A stretch of 15,086 nt of DNA from CFX5 sp964568485 (lineage in GTDB: Bacteria; Chloroflexota; Anaerolineae; Caldilineales; Caldilineaceae). Of the stretch, positions 6,426 to 15,086 are shown one piece after another. The DNA is taken from assembly GCA_964568485.1 (NCBI GenBank), contig CAZMRA010000108.1, positions 1 to 15,086 of the forward strand. Reading direction: 5' to 3'. The notes beneath the pieces are model-generated. The model was not told where the DNA came from, ran no database searches, and was given only the letters and a program-made list of their open reading frames with translations. Position 1 is the first letter of the stretch, and each line of letters begins with the position of its first letter. Made by a program: the position numbers and the translations under genes.

Positions 6426-6751
6426 TATTATTATTTCCTCGATTTTGTATGGTTGCACTCCCCGCCTTGCTGCAACCTTGCTGATGTCTTCTACAACTAT
6501 TGCTCTCAAAATCCCCGGCTAGGCTAGTTGTCGGAACGTAGTCCTCTTGTTCCGCAACCGATTTTGAGAGAGCTTCTACCAGTTTTTCGCAGTACCGAAG
6601 GTTCGTCGCGTTTGGTTGACGGAGCGGTTTTGCGTTGCTCGCGCTCATTGGCATGGTGTTGGTAATAGAGGTTGCGTTTTGGTAGGCCCTGAAGGAGCCA
6701 CTCACTAACGCGCTGTATCAGCCTGCTCAACTGAGTCCACGGTGAAAGCTT
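6426..6751 (+). promoter_or_regulatory. Long structured 5' leader of the act operon
   Basis: If the promoter just upstream is used, the act message begins with about 325 untranslated bases. They contain a 7-bp stem (6451-6457 with 6471-6477) and an 11-bp perfect stem (6503-6513 with 6560-6570). Inside the latter is a 10-bp stem with one bulged base (6527-6537 with 6549-6558). GATTTTG occurs at 6441-6447 and 6560-6566, so both copies could pair with CAAAATC at 6507-6513, giving two exclusive folds. CTACCA 6576-6581 can also pair with TGGTAG 6680-6685. I do not recognise a known riboswitch. The stems point to an RNA control element or an inserted palindromic repeat; which one is open. Confidence 0.45.
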
Positions 6752-7408
6752 ATGGGTCAGATCTTCCATCCGAGTACAAATACATTTGCCAAAGTCACGA
6801 TCTTCGGTGCGGTTGGCTTTATTGCCCTGCTGGCAGGATTGGGCTTTGTCTTGGCGCGCTCTGACTACGCCACCGGAGCGGGTACCTTCCATCCGCAGCC
6901 AGTGCAATTTAGCCACGAGCATCATGTGGGTGGGTTGGGGATTGACTGTCGCTATTGCCATGTTTCGGTCGAGCAGTCGAGCTTTGCCGGCATGCCCAGC
7001 ACCCAAACCTGCATGACTTGCCATTCGCAGGTGTGGAATGATAGCCCGAAGTTGGCGCCCGTGCGCGAGAGCTTTCAGACTGGGAACCCGCTGGCCTGGA
7101 ATCGTGTGCATGATCTGCCCGATTTTGTCTACTTCAATCATAGCATTCATGTGAACAAGGGCGTCGGCTGCAGCGACTGCCACGGCCAGGTGGATCAAAT
7201 GCCGTTGATGTGGCAGGCCGAGCCGCTGACCATGGAATGGTGTTTGGATTGCCACCGCGCGCCCGAGCGAGCCCTGCGGCCGGTGGAAGAAGTGTTCAAC
7301 ATGAACTATGAGCGGCCCGCTGATCAAATCGCGTTGGGGAACGAGTTGATCGAGGAATATCACATTCCTACCGAGCGCCTAACTGATTGTTATGTCTGTC
7401 ATCGCTAG
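6752..7408 (+). CDS. actA: Alternative complex III subunit ActA, pentaheme cytochrome c
   Basis: This 218-residue protein carries electrons inside the quinol:cytochrome c/HiPIP oxidoreductase known as alternative complex III. Five CXXCH heme sites are present: Cys66-His70, Cys87-His91, Cys140-His144, Cys164-His168 and Cys213-His217. The last heme site is almost at the C-terminus, as expected for the family. One membrane helix at about residues 15-35 works as an uncleaved anchor, placing the heme domain outside the cytoplasmic membrane. Extra histidines in FSHEHH and FNHSIH are in the usual place for axial ligands. GGTGA lies about seven bases before the ATG. It is the first gene of the operon and is followed by actB after 45 bases. 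The family assignment is firm from the heme pattern together with the operon order. Confidence 0.95.
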   Translation: MGQIFHPSTNTFAKVTIFGAVGFIALLAGLGFVLARSDYATGAGTFHPQPVQFSHEHHVGGLGIDCRYCHVSVEQSSFAGMPSTQTCMTCHSQVWNDSPKLAPVRESFQTGNPLAWNRVHDLPDFVYFNHSIHVNKGVGCSDCHGQVDQMPLMWQAEPLTMEWCLDCHRAPERALRPVEEVFNMNYERPADQIALGNELIEEYHIPTERLTDCYVCHR

Positions 7409-7453
7409 TGAAGCGATGCCCTGCACGCAGCAGCTGGACATTGGATAGAGACT

Positions 7454-10400
7454 ATGGATAACCAGGAATTTTCCATCGGGGAGATCCGCGAACGGCTAGC
7501 CCAGCCGCAAAGCAGCAAGCAATTCTGGCGCAGCTTGGAAGAAGTTGCACAGACCGAACAATTTCAGCAGCTGCTAGAGGCCGAGTTACCCCACGAGATG
7601 GCTGCTTCGATTATCGAACAAGCTCGCCAACTCAAGCGGGTGGGCGGTTCCTCGCGGCGTGATTTTCTCAAGCTCATGGGCGCGGCGCTGGTGATGACGG
7701 GCTTGGCTGGCTGTACACCTCGCCAACCCGGCGAAAAAATTGTCCCCTACGTCACCGCTCCTGAGCACATCATTCCGGGCAAGCCACTGTTTTACGCCAC
7801 GGCACTGCAGGTGGGGGGCTCCGCAGTGGGGATCTTGGCCGAGAATCATCTGGGCCGCCCCACCAAACTGGAAGGCAATCCGCTACATCCGGCCAGCGTA
7901 GGCGGTACCAATGCGCTGGTGCAAGGTGCCATCTACAACCTTTATGACCCCGAGCGCGCCCGCGTCATCACCCGCGGCGGGCAGATCAACACCTGGGAGG
8001 CCTTTGTCGCCGAGTTGAATGGTCACTTGGCCGAGCTTGCAGCGAATGAGGGTGCCGGGCTCCACTTGCTGACCGGCACAGTCACCTCGCCCACTATGGC
8101 CAGCCAGATCGCCGCGCTGCGTCAACGCTTCCCGCAGAGTGTGTGGCATCAATATGAGCCGGTCAATCAAGACAACGTGCTGGTGGGTACCGAATTGCTC
8201 TTTGGCCAAGCGCTCACGCCAGTCTATGACTTCAGTCGCGCCCAGCGCATCTTGGCCTTGGATGCGGATTTTCTCTTTGCCGAACCGGGCAGCATCCGCT
8301 ATGCCCGCGATTTTATGGATCGGCGGCGGGTCTGGCGCGACAACGAGATGAATCGTCTCTATGTGGTCGAAAGCACGCCAACCATTACCGGAGCGAAGGC
8401 CGACCATCGCTTGGCAATGCGCGCCAGCCAGATTGAGCACTTGCTCCGGGCCTTGGCAAATGCCGAAGGGATCGCTTTAGGCGTGGAGGAGGTCGGCACG
8501 CTAAGCGACGCCGAAGCGCAGTGGGTGGCGGTGGTGGCCCGTGATTTGGTGGAACACGCCGGAGCCGCTTTGGTGGTGCCTGGTGCCAGTCAGCCGCCTG
8601 TCGTCCACGCACTGGCGCATGCGATCAACGAGGCGCTGGGCAATGGCGGGAACACGGTCAACTATGTGGCGCCGAGCATGGTGGAGCCGATGGTGCAGTT
8701 GGACTCGCTGCGTTCCTTAGTGGAGGCCATGCGCGAGGGCAGCGTCAATACGCTGGTGATGATTGACTGTAACCCGGTGTTGACCGCACCGGTGGATTTT
8801 GGCTTTGCCGAGGCGCTGGCACAAGTGCCCTTCCGGGTCCACTCGAGCTTGCACTTCGACGAGACTTCCGCCCTGTGCCACTGGCACATTCCGTCTTTGC
8901 ACGAGTTGGAGCGCTGGAGCGATGCCCGGGCCTATGATGGGACCACCACGATTCTGCAGCCATTGATCGCCCCGCTCTTCGAAGGGCGCAGCGTGCATGA
9001 ACTGTTAGCCTTGCTCGCCGGGAGCACCATGACCGATCCCTACGAGGTGGTGCGGGCCTTCTGGAATGAGCAGTTTGGCGCCGCCACCCCCGAAGAGGGC
9101 GATTTGCTGTGGCGCACCGCTTTACATGATGGCGTGGTGCCCGAGGGCGCGGCGGAACCGGTGGCAGTCACCGCCAATCTGGCGAATTTGCCCGCGCCAA
9201 CGGTGGCTAGTGAAGGCATTGAACTCAACTTCCGCCCCGATCCATCGGTCTGGGATGGCCAATATGCCAACAACATGTGGCTGCAGGAGTTGCCCAAGCA
9301 CTTGAGCCTCTTAACCTGGGACAATGCGTTGCTGATCAGCCCGGCGCTGGCCGAACGTCTGGGCATTGCCACGCATGAACTGGTGGATGTCAGCTTTGGC
9401 GGGCGCACGTTGCGCGTCGCCGCATGGATCCTGCCGGGCCATGCGGATGACGCGGTTTCGCTCTACTTGGGCTATGGCCGTGAATGGGAAGAAAAGGCCA
9501 GCCAAGGGCTTGGCTTCAATAGTTATGCCTTGCGCACCGCCGACGCTTTCTGGTCTGGTGCGGGCGTGGAATTGACGCCCACTGGCCAGCGCTACCGCTT
9601 GGCCAGTATTCAAGACCACGACACGCTGGCTGGCCGCGATCACGTGCGGACGGCGACACTGGAACACTTCCTGGAGAATCCCACCTTTGCCCATGCCTCT
9701 CACGGACCCGTGACCGAAGGAGAAGAAGTCCCATCGCTCTATGCCGGCTTTGAGTACGAATCCGACAATGCTTGGGGCATGCAGATCGACTTGACCGCCT
9801 GCATCGGCTGCAATGCCTGCACCATTGCCTGCCAAGTCGAGAACAACATCCCCGTGGTGGGCAAAGAAGGCGTGCTGATCGGCCGGGAGATGCATTGGAT
9901 CAAGGTCGATCGCTATTACGCAGAAGATCTCGACGAGCCGGAGACGTACTTCCAGCCGCGGCCCTGTATGCACTGCGAAAAGGCACCCTGCGAGCCAGTT
10001 TGCCCCGTGGCGGCAACCGCGCACGATCACGAGGGGCTGAATCAAATGGTGTACAACCGCTGCGTCGGTACTCGCTATTGCTCCAACAACTGCCCCTATA
10101 AAGTGCGGCGATTTAACTACTTCGATTATGTCGATGATGAGATCCCGCTGCTGGCCATGGGGCGCAACCCGGATGTCACAGTGCGCACGCGCGGGGTGAT
10201 GGAGAAATGCACCTACTGCGTGCAGCGCATCAACCAGGCCCGCATGGAGGCTGAAAAGGAAAATCGCCCCTTGCGTGACGGCGAAGTCTTGACGGCCTGC
10301 CAACAGGCTTGCCCGACCAAAGCGATTGTCTTTGGCAATCTAAATGACCCAGAGAGTTTGCTCGTCCAGCAGAAGCAGAGTCCGTTGAACTATGGGCTTT

Positions 10401-10473
10401 TGGCGGAATTGGGCACCAAGCCCCGCACTACTTACTTGGCCGCAGTCCGCAATCCGAATCCAGAGTTGGCAGC

Positions 10474-10477
<4 letters not shown>
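7454..10477 (+). CDS. actB: Alternative complex III subunit ActB, fused molybdopterin-oxidoreductase-like and iron-sulfur protein
   Basis: The 1007-residue protein has a 60-residue N-terminal region, then a Tat-type signal SSRRDFLKLMG with the twin Arg at 68-69. A lipobox-like LAGC follows with Cys87, so it is probably folded before export and may be lipid-anchored outside. Residues about 100-740 resemble the catalytic chain of molybdopterin oxidoreductases, but this family is known to have lost the cofactor. Residues about 770-1000 form the iron-sulfur half. Cluster cysteines are 783, 786, 789, 793; 838, 841, 846, 850; 870, 876, 880; 919, 922, 949, 953. In CVGTRYC the second Cys position is Thr873, leaving 15 cysteines and fitting three [4Fe-4S] plus one [3Fe-4S], as known for ACIII. 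It overlaps actC by four bases. Electrons are thought to pass from quinol through these clusters to the ActA hemes. Confidence 0.96.
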
Positions 10478-11916
<1,439 letters not shown>

Positions 11917-11942
11917 CGCATAGGCAGCTAAGGATTGATGTC

Positions 11943-12509
11943 ATGGAATCACAGTTGCAACAAGCACCCCTGCCGAGACAGTTGCCCATTTATGGCTTAT
12001 TGGCCGAGTTCGCCGACGAGGAAAGTCTGCTCGCCGCGGCGACCCGGGTGCGTGAGCAAGGATTTAGCCATGTAGAAGCTTACAGCCCGTACCCGATTCC
12101 CGGCTTGGCCGAGGTGCTGGGGGTACGCGGGGTGCGCTTGCCGCGGATTGTGTTGGGCGGCGGGCTGATCGGCTTATCCTTGGCTTTTGCGATGCAGTGG
12201 TACTCCGCGGTGATCGACTATCCGCTCAACATTGGCGGGCGCCCACTGGCGAGCTGGCCATCGTTCATCCCCATTGCCTTTGAATTGACGATTCTGCTGG
12301 CCGGCCTTTCCGCAGTCTTGGGCATGTTTGCGTTGAATGGCCTGCCGCAGCCCTATCATCCATTGTTCAACGTGCCAGAATTTGCCCGGGCCTCGCGTGC
12401 CGGCTTCTTTTTGTGCATCGAAGCACGTGATCCGCAGTTCGACCCGACCGCGACCCGCACTCTGCTCGATGAGTTGGGTGCGCAACATGTCTTCGAGGTG
12501 ATGCCGTAG
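11943..12509 (+). CDS. actD: Alternative complex III subunit ActD (DUF3341)
   Basis: This 188-residue protein matches the DUF3341 family, found as the ActD subunit of ACIII. The N-terminal soluble part has the family signature YGLLAEFADEESLLAAATR followed by GFSHVEAYSPYPIPGL. Two membrane helices follow, about residues 66-83 and 102-123, separated by a short loop containing YPLNIGGRP. The C-terminal region HPLFNVPEFARAS is also typical. It has no cofactor motif; in known structures ActD packs beside the quinol subunit. AAGGA lies upstream of the ATG, 26 bases after actC. Its stop codon TAG is directly followed by the actE start, so the genes are translated together. Confidence 0.93.
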   Translation: MESQLQQAPLPRQLPIYGLLAEFADEESLLAAATRVREQGFSHVEAYSPYPIPGLAEVLGVRGVRLPRIVLGGGLIGLSLAFAMQWYSAVIDYPLNIGGRPLASWPSFIPIAFELTILLAGLSAVLGMFALNGLPQPYHPLFNVPEFARASRAGFFLCIEARDPQFDPTATRTLLDELGAQHVFEVMP

Positions 12510-13154
12510 ATGAGCAAACAGTTGTGGTCTGGGCTGTTGATCGCCTTGTTCCTGCTGACCGCTTGCAACAATGGCATGGAAGACCAGCCCAAATACGAGC
12601 CTTTTGAAGCGAGTATCTTGTTCAGCAATGGCACGTCGGCTCAGCCGTTGGTGGCCAATACCGTGGCCCGCGGGCAATTGCAAGCGGATGCGCATTACGC
12701 CGCTGGCCAAAGTGATGGCGGGCTGGCGACCACCTTCCCCTTCGCGGTGACGCCCGAAGTGTTGGCGCGCGGGCAACAGCGGTACAACATCTATTGCTCG
12801 CTCTGTCATGGCATGGCGGGCTATGGCGATGGGATCGTGGTGCAGCGGGGCTTGCGTCCGCCACCGTCGTTCCACGATGACCGGCTGCGCGCGGCCCCGG
12901 AAGGTCACTTCTTCGATGTGATCACCAACGGGTTCGGGGCCATGTATAGCTATGGCGACCGCATCGCGCCGCAAGATCGCTGGGCAATTGTGGCTTACAT
13001 TCGCGCCTTGCAGTTGAGCCAGAACGCCACCGTGGCGGACTTGCCGGCCGACCTTCAAGCTGAGCTGGAAAATGCGCCCGATGTCGAGGCCGCAGGCGCG
13101 GCGAGCGCAGCACCTCAAGAAGCAGAAGCTGCCGAAGCGGAGAATGAAGAATGA
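12510..13154 (+). CDS. actE: Alternative complex III subunit ActE, monoheme cytochrome c lipoprotein
   Basis: This 214-residue protein starts with a lipoprotein signal, hydrophobic residues 5-16 and the lipobox LTAC with Cys19, so it should be lipid-anchored on the outer face of the membrane. It holds one class I cytochrome c domain with the heme site CSLCH at Cys96-His100, preceded by RGQQRYNIY and followed by GMAGYGDG. Met145 in GFGAMYSYGDRI is the likely sixth ligand. WAIVAYIRALQ is the usual last helix. The tail after residue 185 is a run of Ala and Glu without clear function. In ACIII this subunit is thought to give electrons to the soluble acceptor or the oxidase. It begins right at the actD stop and overlaps actF by four bases. 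Confidence 0.94.
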   Translation: MSKQLWSGLLIALFLLTACNNGMEDQPKYEPFEASILFSNGTSAQPLVANTVARGQLQADAHYAAGQSDGGLATTFPFAVTPEVLARGQQRYNIYCSLCHGMAGYGDGIVVQRGLRPPPSFHDDRLRAAPEGHFFDVITNGFGAMYSYGDRIAPQDRWAIVAYIRALQLSQNATVADLPADLQAELENAPDVEAAGAASAAPQEAEAAEAENEE

Positions 13155-14320
13155 TGGCGAGTCAAGAGAGCACAAACGAACTGAATCGCCGGTTGAATCA
13201 ACTGCAGCGCATCGCTTTGCTAATCGGTGGGGTGGGCCTCTTGCTGGTGGTGGTGGGCGCCCTGTTCGACCTCAATCAGACCTTTCAGTCGTATCTCTTT
13301 AGTTACCTCTTTTGGCTGGGGATTTCCTTGGGCTGTCTGGCTTGGCTCTTGATCCACGGCATGACTGGCGGCCGCTGGGGCAATGTGATCCATCCGTTGT
13401 TGCAGTCGAGCGCATTGCTGATTGGTTTGATGGCGCTGCTCTTTATCCCGCTGCTCTTCGGCCTGGATCGGCTCTATATCTGGGCGCAGCCGGAGACCGT
13501 GGCCCATGATCCGCTGCTGCAGCACAAAGTGCCCTATCTGAACATCCCCTTCTTCATTGGGCGGGCGGTCTTGTACTTTGTGGTGTGGGTCGCCATCGTG
13601 TGGCTGCTCGGGCGCTGGTGGCGCACCTTGGCGCAGCAACCGAATCCGCGCTTGGCCGAGCGGGTGAGCCGTTTCAGCGGCATTGGCCTGGGTCTGTACG
13701 GCTTGACCATGACCTTTGGCTCCTTCGATTGGCTGATGTCGCTCGATCCGCACTGGTATTCGACCATCTTTGGCGTGCTGGTGGTGGCCGGACAAGCCTG
13801 CACCGCACTGGCCTTCATTGTGACGGTGCTGGGCTATTTTGGCCATTTGCCCTTCTTGCCCACCATCACCGACCGGCACATCAGCGACTTGGGCAATCTC
13901 TTGCTCACGTCGGTGATCTTTTGGTCTTACATCGCCTTTATCCAGTTCTTCATCATTTGGTCGGCCGATCTACCCGAGGATGTGCTGTGGTATCTGCACC
14001 GCATCGAGGGCGGCTGGCAGTGGGTGCCCATCGGCTTGATCCTCTTCCATTTCGTGGTGCCCTTTGTCTTTTTGCTCTCGAGCGAAGTAAAGCGCAATGC
14101 GCGCCGCTTGGCGAATGTGGCGCTCTTGGTGCTGGTAGCCGACTTGGTGCACCTGTTCTGGCTGGTGGCGCCGACTTATGCGCATGGTCACCTGGCGGTG
14201 CACTGGCTGGACATCGTCATGCCGGTCTTTGTGGGCGGCTTGTGGCTGGCTGGTTTTGTCTGGATGCTGCGGCGGTACATGGCGCGGCCGGGTGCGCTGC
14301 CCGCGGCGAGTGGTGATTGA
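13151..14320 (+). CDS. actF: Alternative complex III subunit ActF, second NrfD-like membrane protein
   Basis: The 389-residue protein is an integral membrane subunit with about ten hydrophobic segments, related to ActC but shorter. It shows typical ActF features: GISLGCLAWLLIHGMTGGRWG in pieces near residues 57-77, HKVPYLNIPFFIGRAVLYF near 126-144, and FGSFDWLMSLDPHWYSTIFG in the middle. Later come HISDLGNLLL and SYIAFIQFFIIWSADLPE. Polar residues in these helices are thought to form a proton path, and quinone binding by this subunit is less certain than for ActC. The ATG overlaps the actE stop (ATGATGG); the second ATG is an equally good start. The next gene follows after 32 bases. Confidence 0.94.
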   Translation: MMASQESTNELNRRLNQLQRIALLIGGVGLLLVVVGALFDLNQTFQSYLFSYLFWLGISLGCLAWLLIHGMTGGRWGNVIHPLLQSSALLIGLMALLFIPLLFGLDRLYIWAQPETVAHDPLLQHKVPYLNIPFFIGRAVLYFVVWVAIVWLLGRWWRTLAQQPNPRLAERVSRFSGIGLGLYGLTMTFGSFDWLMSLDPHWYSTIFGVLVVAGQACTALAFIVTVLGYFGHLPFLPTITDRHISDLGNLLLTSVIFWSYIAFIQFFIIWSADLPEDVLWYLHRIEGGWQWVPIGLILFHFVVPFVFLLSSEVKRNARRLANVALLVLVADLVHLFWLVAPTYAHGHLAVHWLDIVMPVFVGGLWLAGFVWMLRRYMARPGALPAASGD

Positions 14321-14352
14321 TCGACTGATCTGGTTCGTCCGATAAGAGTCTT

Positions 14353-14922
14353 ATGAGCGCAGAAACGAACGACCTACCCAATCCAAACGTAGCCGGGCGG
14401 GAGTTGGCCTTTGAAACCAGCGTGCCCATTGACCCCGAAAGCCTGGCGCGCCACTATGAGCAGAATGACGTGTCGACGCGGGCCATTGCGCGCTTTGGCA
14501 TAGCGATTGCGATCGCCGTGGTCGTGGCTTGTACCGTGCTCTATTTCGTAATGCGCCTCTGGACTACACAACCCTTGACCCCGCGCATGCAGTTCGAGCC
14601 CGCGCTGGTGACGCCCGCCGTGGTCCCCGGCCCTGGCTTGGATGCCGCGCCCGAGCGGACCTTAGAGTTGGTGCGGCAGCGCGACCGGGTCCGATTGCAG
14701 GAGTTTGGGTGGGTGGATCGCGACGCCGGCGTGGTGCGCATCCCCATTGATGCGGCCATGCAGTTGCTGGTCGAGCAGGGGATCGATGCTCGCGAGGTGG
14801 AAACGCCCACTTTTGGAGTCAACCCTGCCTTCCGGCTTGATGGTTCTGGCGGCTTGTACCCGGGCGAGTGGATGAGCACCAGTGGCATGCTCAGCGCCGA
14901 GGATGAGGCTAGTAATGATTGA
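14353..14922 (+). CDS. One-helix membrane protein linked to complex III and SCO genes
   Basis: This 189-residue protein has a 44-residue soluble start, one membrane helix at about residues 45-68 and a soluble domain outside. The domain begins with FEPALVTP and contains LQEFGWVDRDAGVVRIPID, near residues 115-133, then AMQLLVEQG. I recall this GWVD...VRIPID motif from small proteins encoded beside SCO and cytochrome c oxidase genes in several phyla, but their function is not settled. It has no heme, copper or cluster motif. Its position directly after actF also makes it a candidate for the loosely defined ActG subunit, although I cannot show that by sequence. AAGAG lies upstream of the ATG. Its end overlaps the SCO gene by eight bases, so it is a fixed part of the operon. 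Confidence 0.8.
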   Translation: MSAETNDLPNPNVAGRELAFETSVPIDPESLARHYEQNDVSTRAIARFGIAIAIAVVVACTVLYFVMRLWTTQPLTPRMQFEPALVTPAVVPGPGLDAAPERTLELVRQRDRVRLQEFGWVDRDAGVVRIPIDAAMQLLVEQGIDAREVETPTFGVNPAFRLDGSGGLYPGEWMSTSGMLSAEDEASND

Positions 14923-15086
14923 GCGTTGGTGGCGTCGGTTCGGCGCAGCACTCTGCGCAGCTTGGTTGGCGTTTGCACCGACTGCTGCTTGGGCCCATGA
15001 GGCCGTGTTCCATAGTGCGGAGGTTCAGGACCTGGTGGGTTTTGAACAAAAGTTGGATGCGCCTGTTCCCACAGATCTGACCTTTC
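14915..15086 (+). CDS. SCO/SenC copper chaperone, N-terminal fragment (cut by window end)
   Basis: The first 57 codons of a gene are present. They encode a signal peptide with RRFGAALCAAWLAFAP and a likely cleavage after AWA, followed by HEAVFHS and then VGFEQKLDAPVPTDLTF. The last segment matches the entry of SCO/SenC proteins, where GxDQxLGxxVPLDLxF comes before the thioredoxin-like domain. The copper-binding CXXXC site lies beyond the window. GAGG is six bases before the ATG, which supports a start inside the previous gene with an eight-base overlap. SCO proteins deliver copper to the CuA or CuB site of cytochrome c oxidase, so oxidase genes probably follow. The assignment rests on a short stretch. 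Confidence 0.75.
   Translation, partial: MIERWWRRFGAALCAAWLAFAPTAAWAHEAVFHSAEVQDLVGFEQKLDAPVPTDLTF

Noticed and set aside
6503..6570. The long act leader stem as an intrinsic terminator
   Set aside because: There is no T run directly after the stem; the nearest T5 begins about 12 bases later, and the stem is interrupted by a large loop.
6358..6705. A 115-codon minus-strand frame in the act leader
   Set aside because: It has no ribosome site, its composition is not protein-like, and it covers the promoter and stems of the leader.
6524..7363. A 279-codon minus-strand frame across the leader and actA
   Set aside because: It runs opposite the five heme motifs of actA, and the sequence has no family features.
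7754..9700. Active molybdopterin site in ActB
   Set aside because: The domain resembles molybdopterin oxidoreductases, but members of this family lack the cofactor, and I see no conserved Cys, SeCys or Ser ligand in the expected place.
9311..10303. A 330-codon open frame on the minus strand inside actB
   Set aside because: It lies opposite a coding region with many conserved cluster motifs. The product lacks recognisable domains, and such antisense frames are common in GC-rich genes.
12174..13175. A 333-codon minus-strand frame across actD and actE
   Set aside because: It overlaps two well-supported genes and shows no family features.
13585..14316. A 243-codon plus-strand frame inside actF
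   Set aside because: It is a frame-shifted reading of actF, rich in Ala, Gly, Arg and His, with no domain.

Overview
The window looks like a chromosomal segment of a bacterium with an alternative complex III respiratory chain, most likely a member of the Chloroflexota. The clues are the gene order actA-B-C-D-E-F followed by a SCO-type copper chaperone, and an ActB in which the molybdopterin-oxidoreductase-like half and the iron-sulfur half form one 1007-residue protein. Assignment to the phylum is inference, because no rRNA or taxonomic marker is present.

Left part (1-5715), single genes and small groups. It opens with the 3' end of a large glycosidase-like gene, followed closely by a ThuA-like gene; both probably act on sugars. 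A divergently promoted gene for an acidic BON-domain protein comes next. It converges on a two-gene signalling operon read leftwards: a lone Rcp-type receiver, then a receiver fused to a HisKA_3/HATPase kinase. A gene-free stretch of about 580 bases with several inverted repeats follows. Then come a dihydrofolate-reductase-fold (RibD C-terminal type) oxidoreductase and an AqpZ-like water channel, both leftward. The water channel ends in a very clear rho-independent terminator.

Middle (5716-6751), about 1 kb without a convincing gene and more AT-rich than its surroundings. It holds a near-consensus sigma-70 promoter (TTGGCT, 17 bp, TATAAT). If this drives the act operon, the transcript carries an untranslated leader of about 325 nt. 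The leader contains a 7-bp stem, a nested stem of 11 bp plus 10 bp, and a repeated GATTTTG segment that could compete for the same pairing partner. This leader is the strongest candidate for something undescribed in the window.

Right part (6752-15086), a tightly packed rightward operon. actA is a pentaheme cytochrome c. actB is the Tat-signal iron-sulfur protein, with 15 cluster cysteines fitting three [4Fe-4S] and one [3Fe-4S]. actC is an NrfD-like quinol-binding membrane subunit, actD a DUF3341 protein, actE a monoheme cytochrome c lipoprotein and actF a second NrfD-like subunit. After these come a one-helix membrane protein of unknown role and the start of a SCO/SenC protein cut by the window end. 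Together they would oxidise menaquinol and pass electrons, via cytochrome c or a copper protein, to a terminal oxidase. The SCO gene suggests that cytochrome c oxidase genes follow and that this is a respiratory copy of the complex. Nothing resembling a tRNA, rRNA, CRISPR array or intact mobile element was found.
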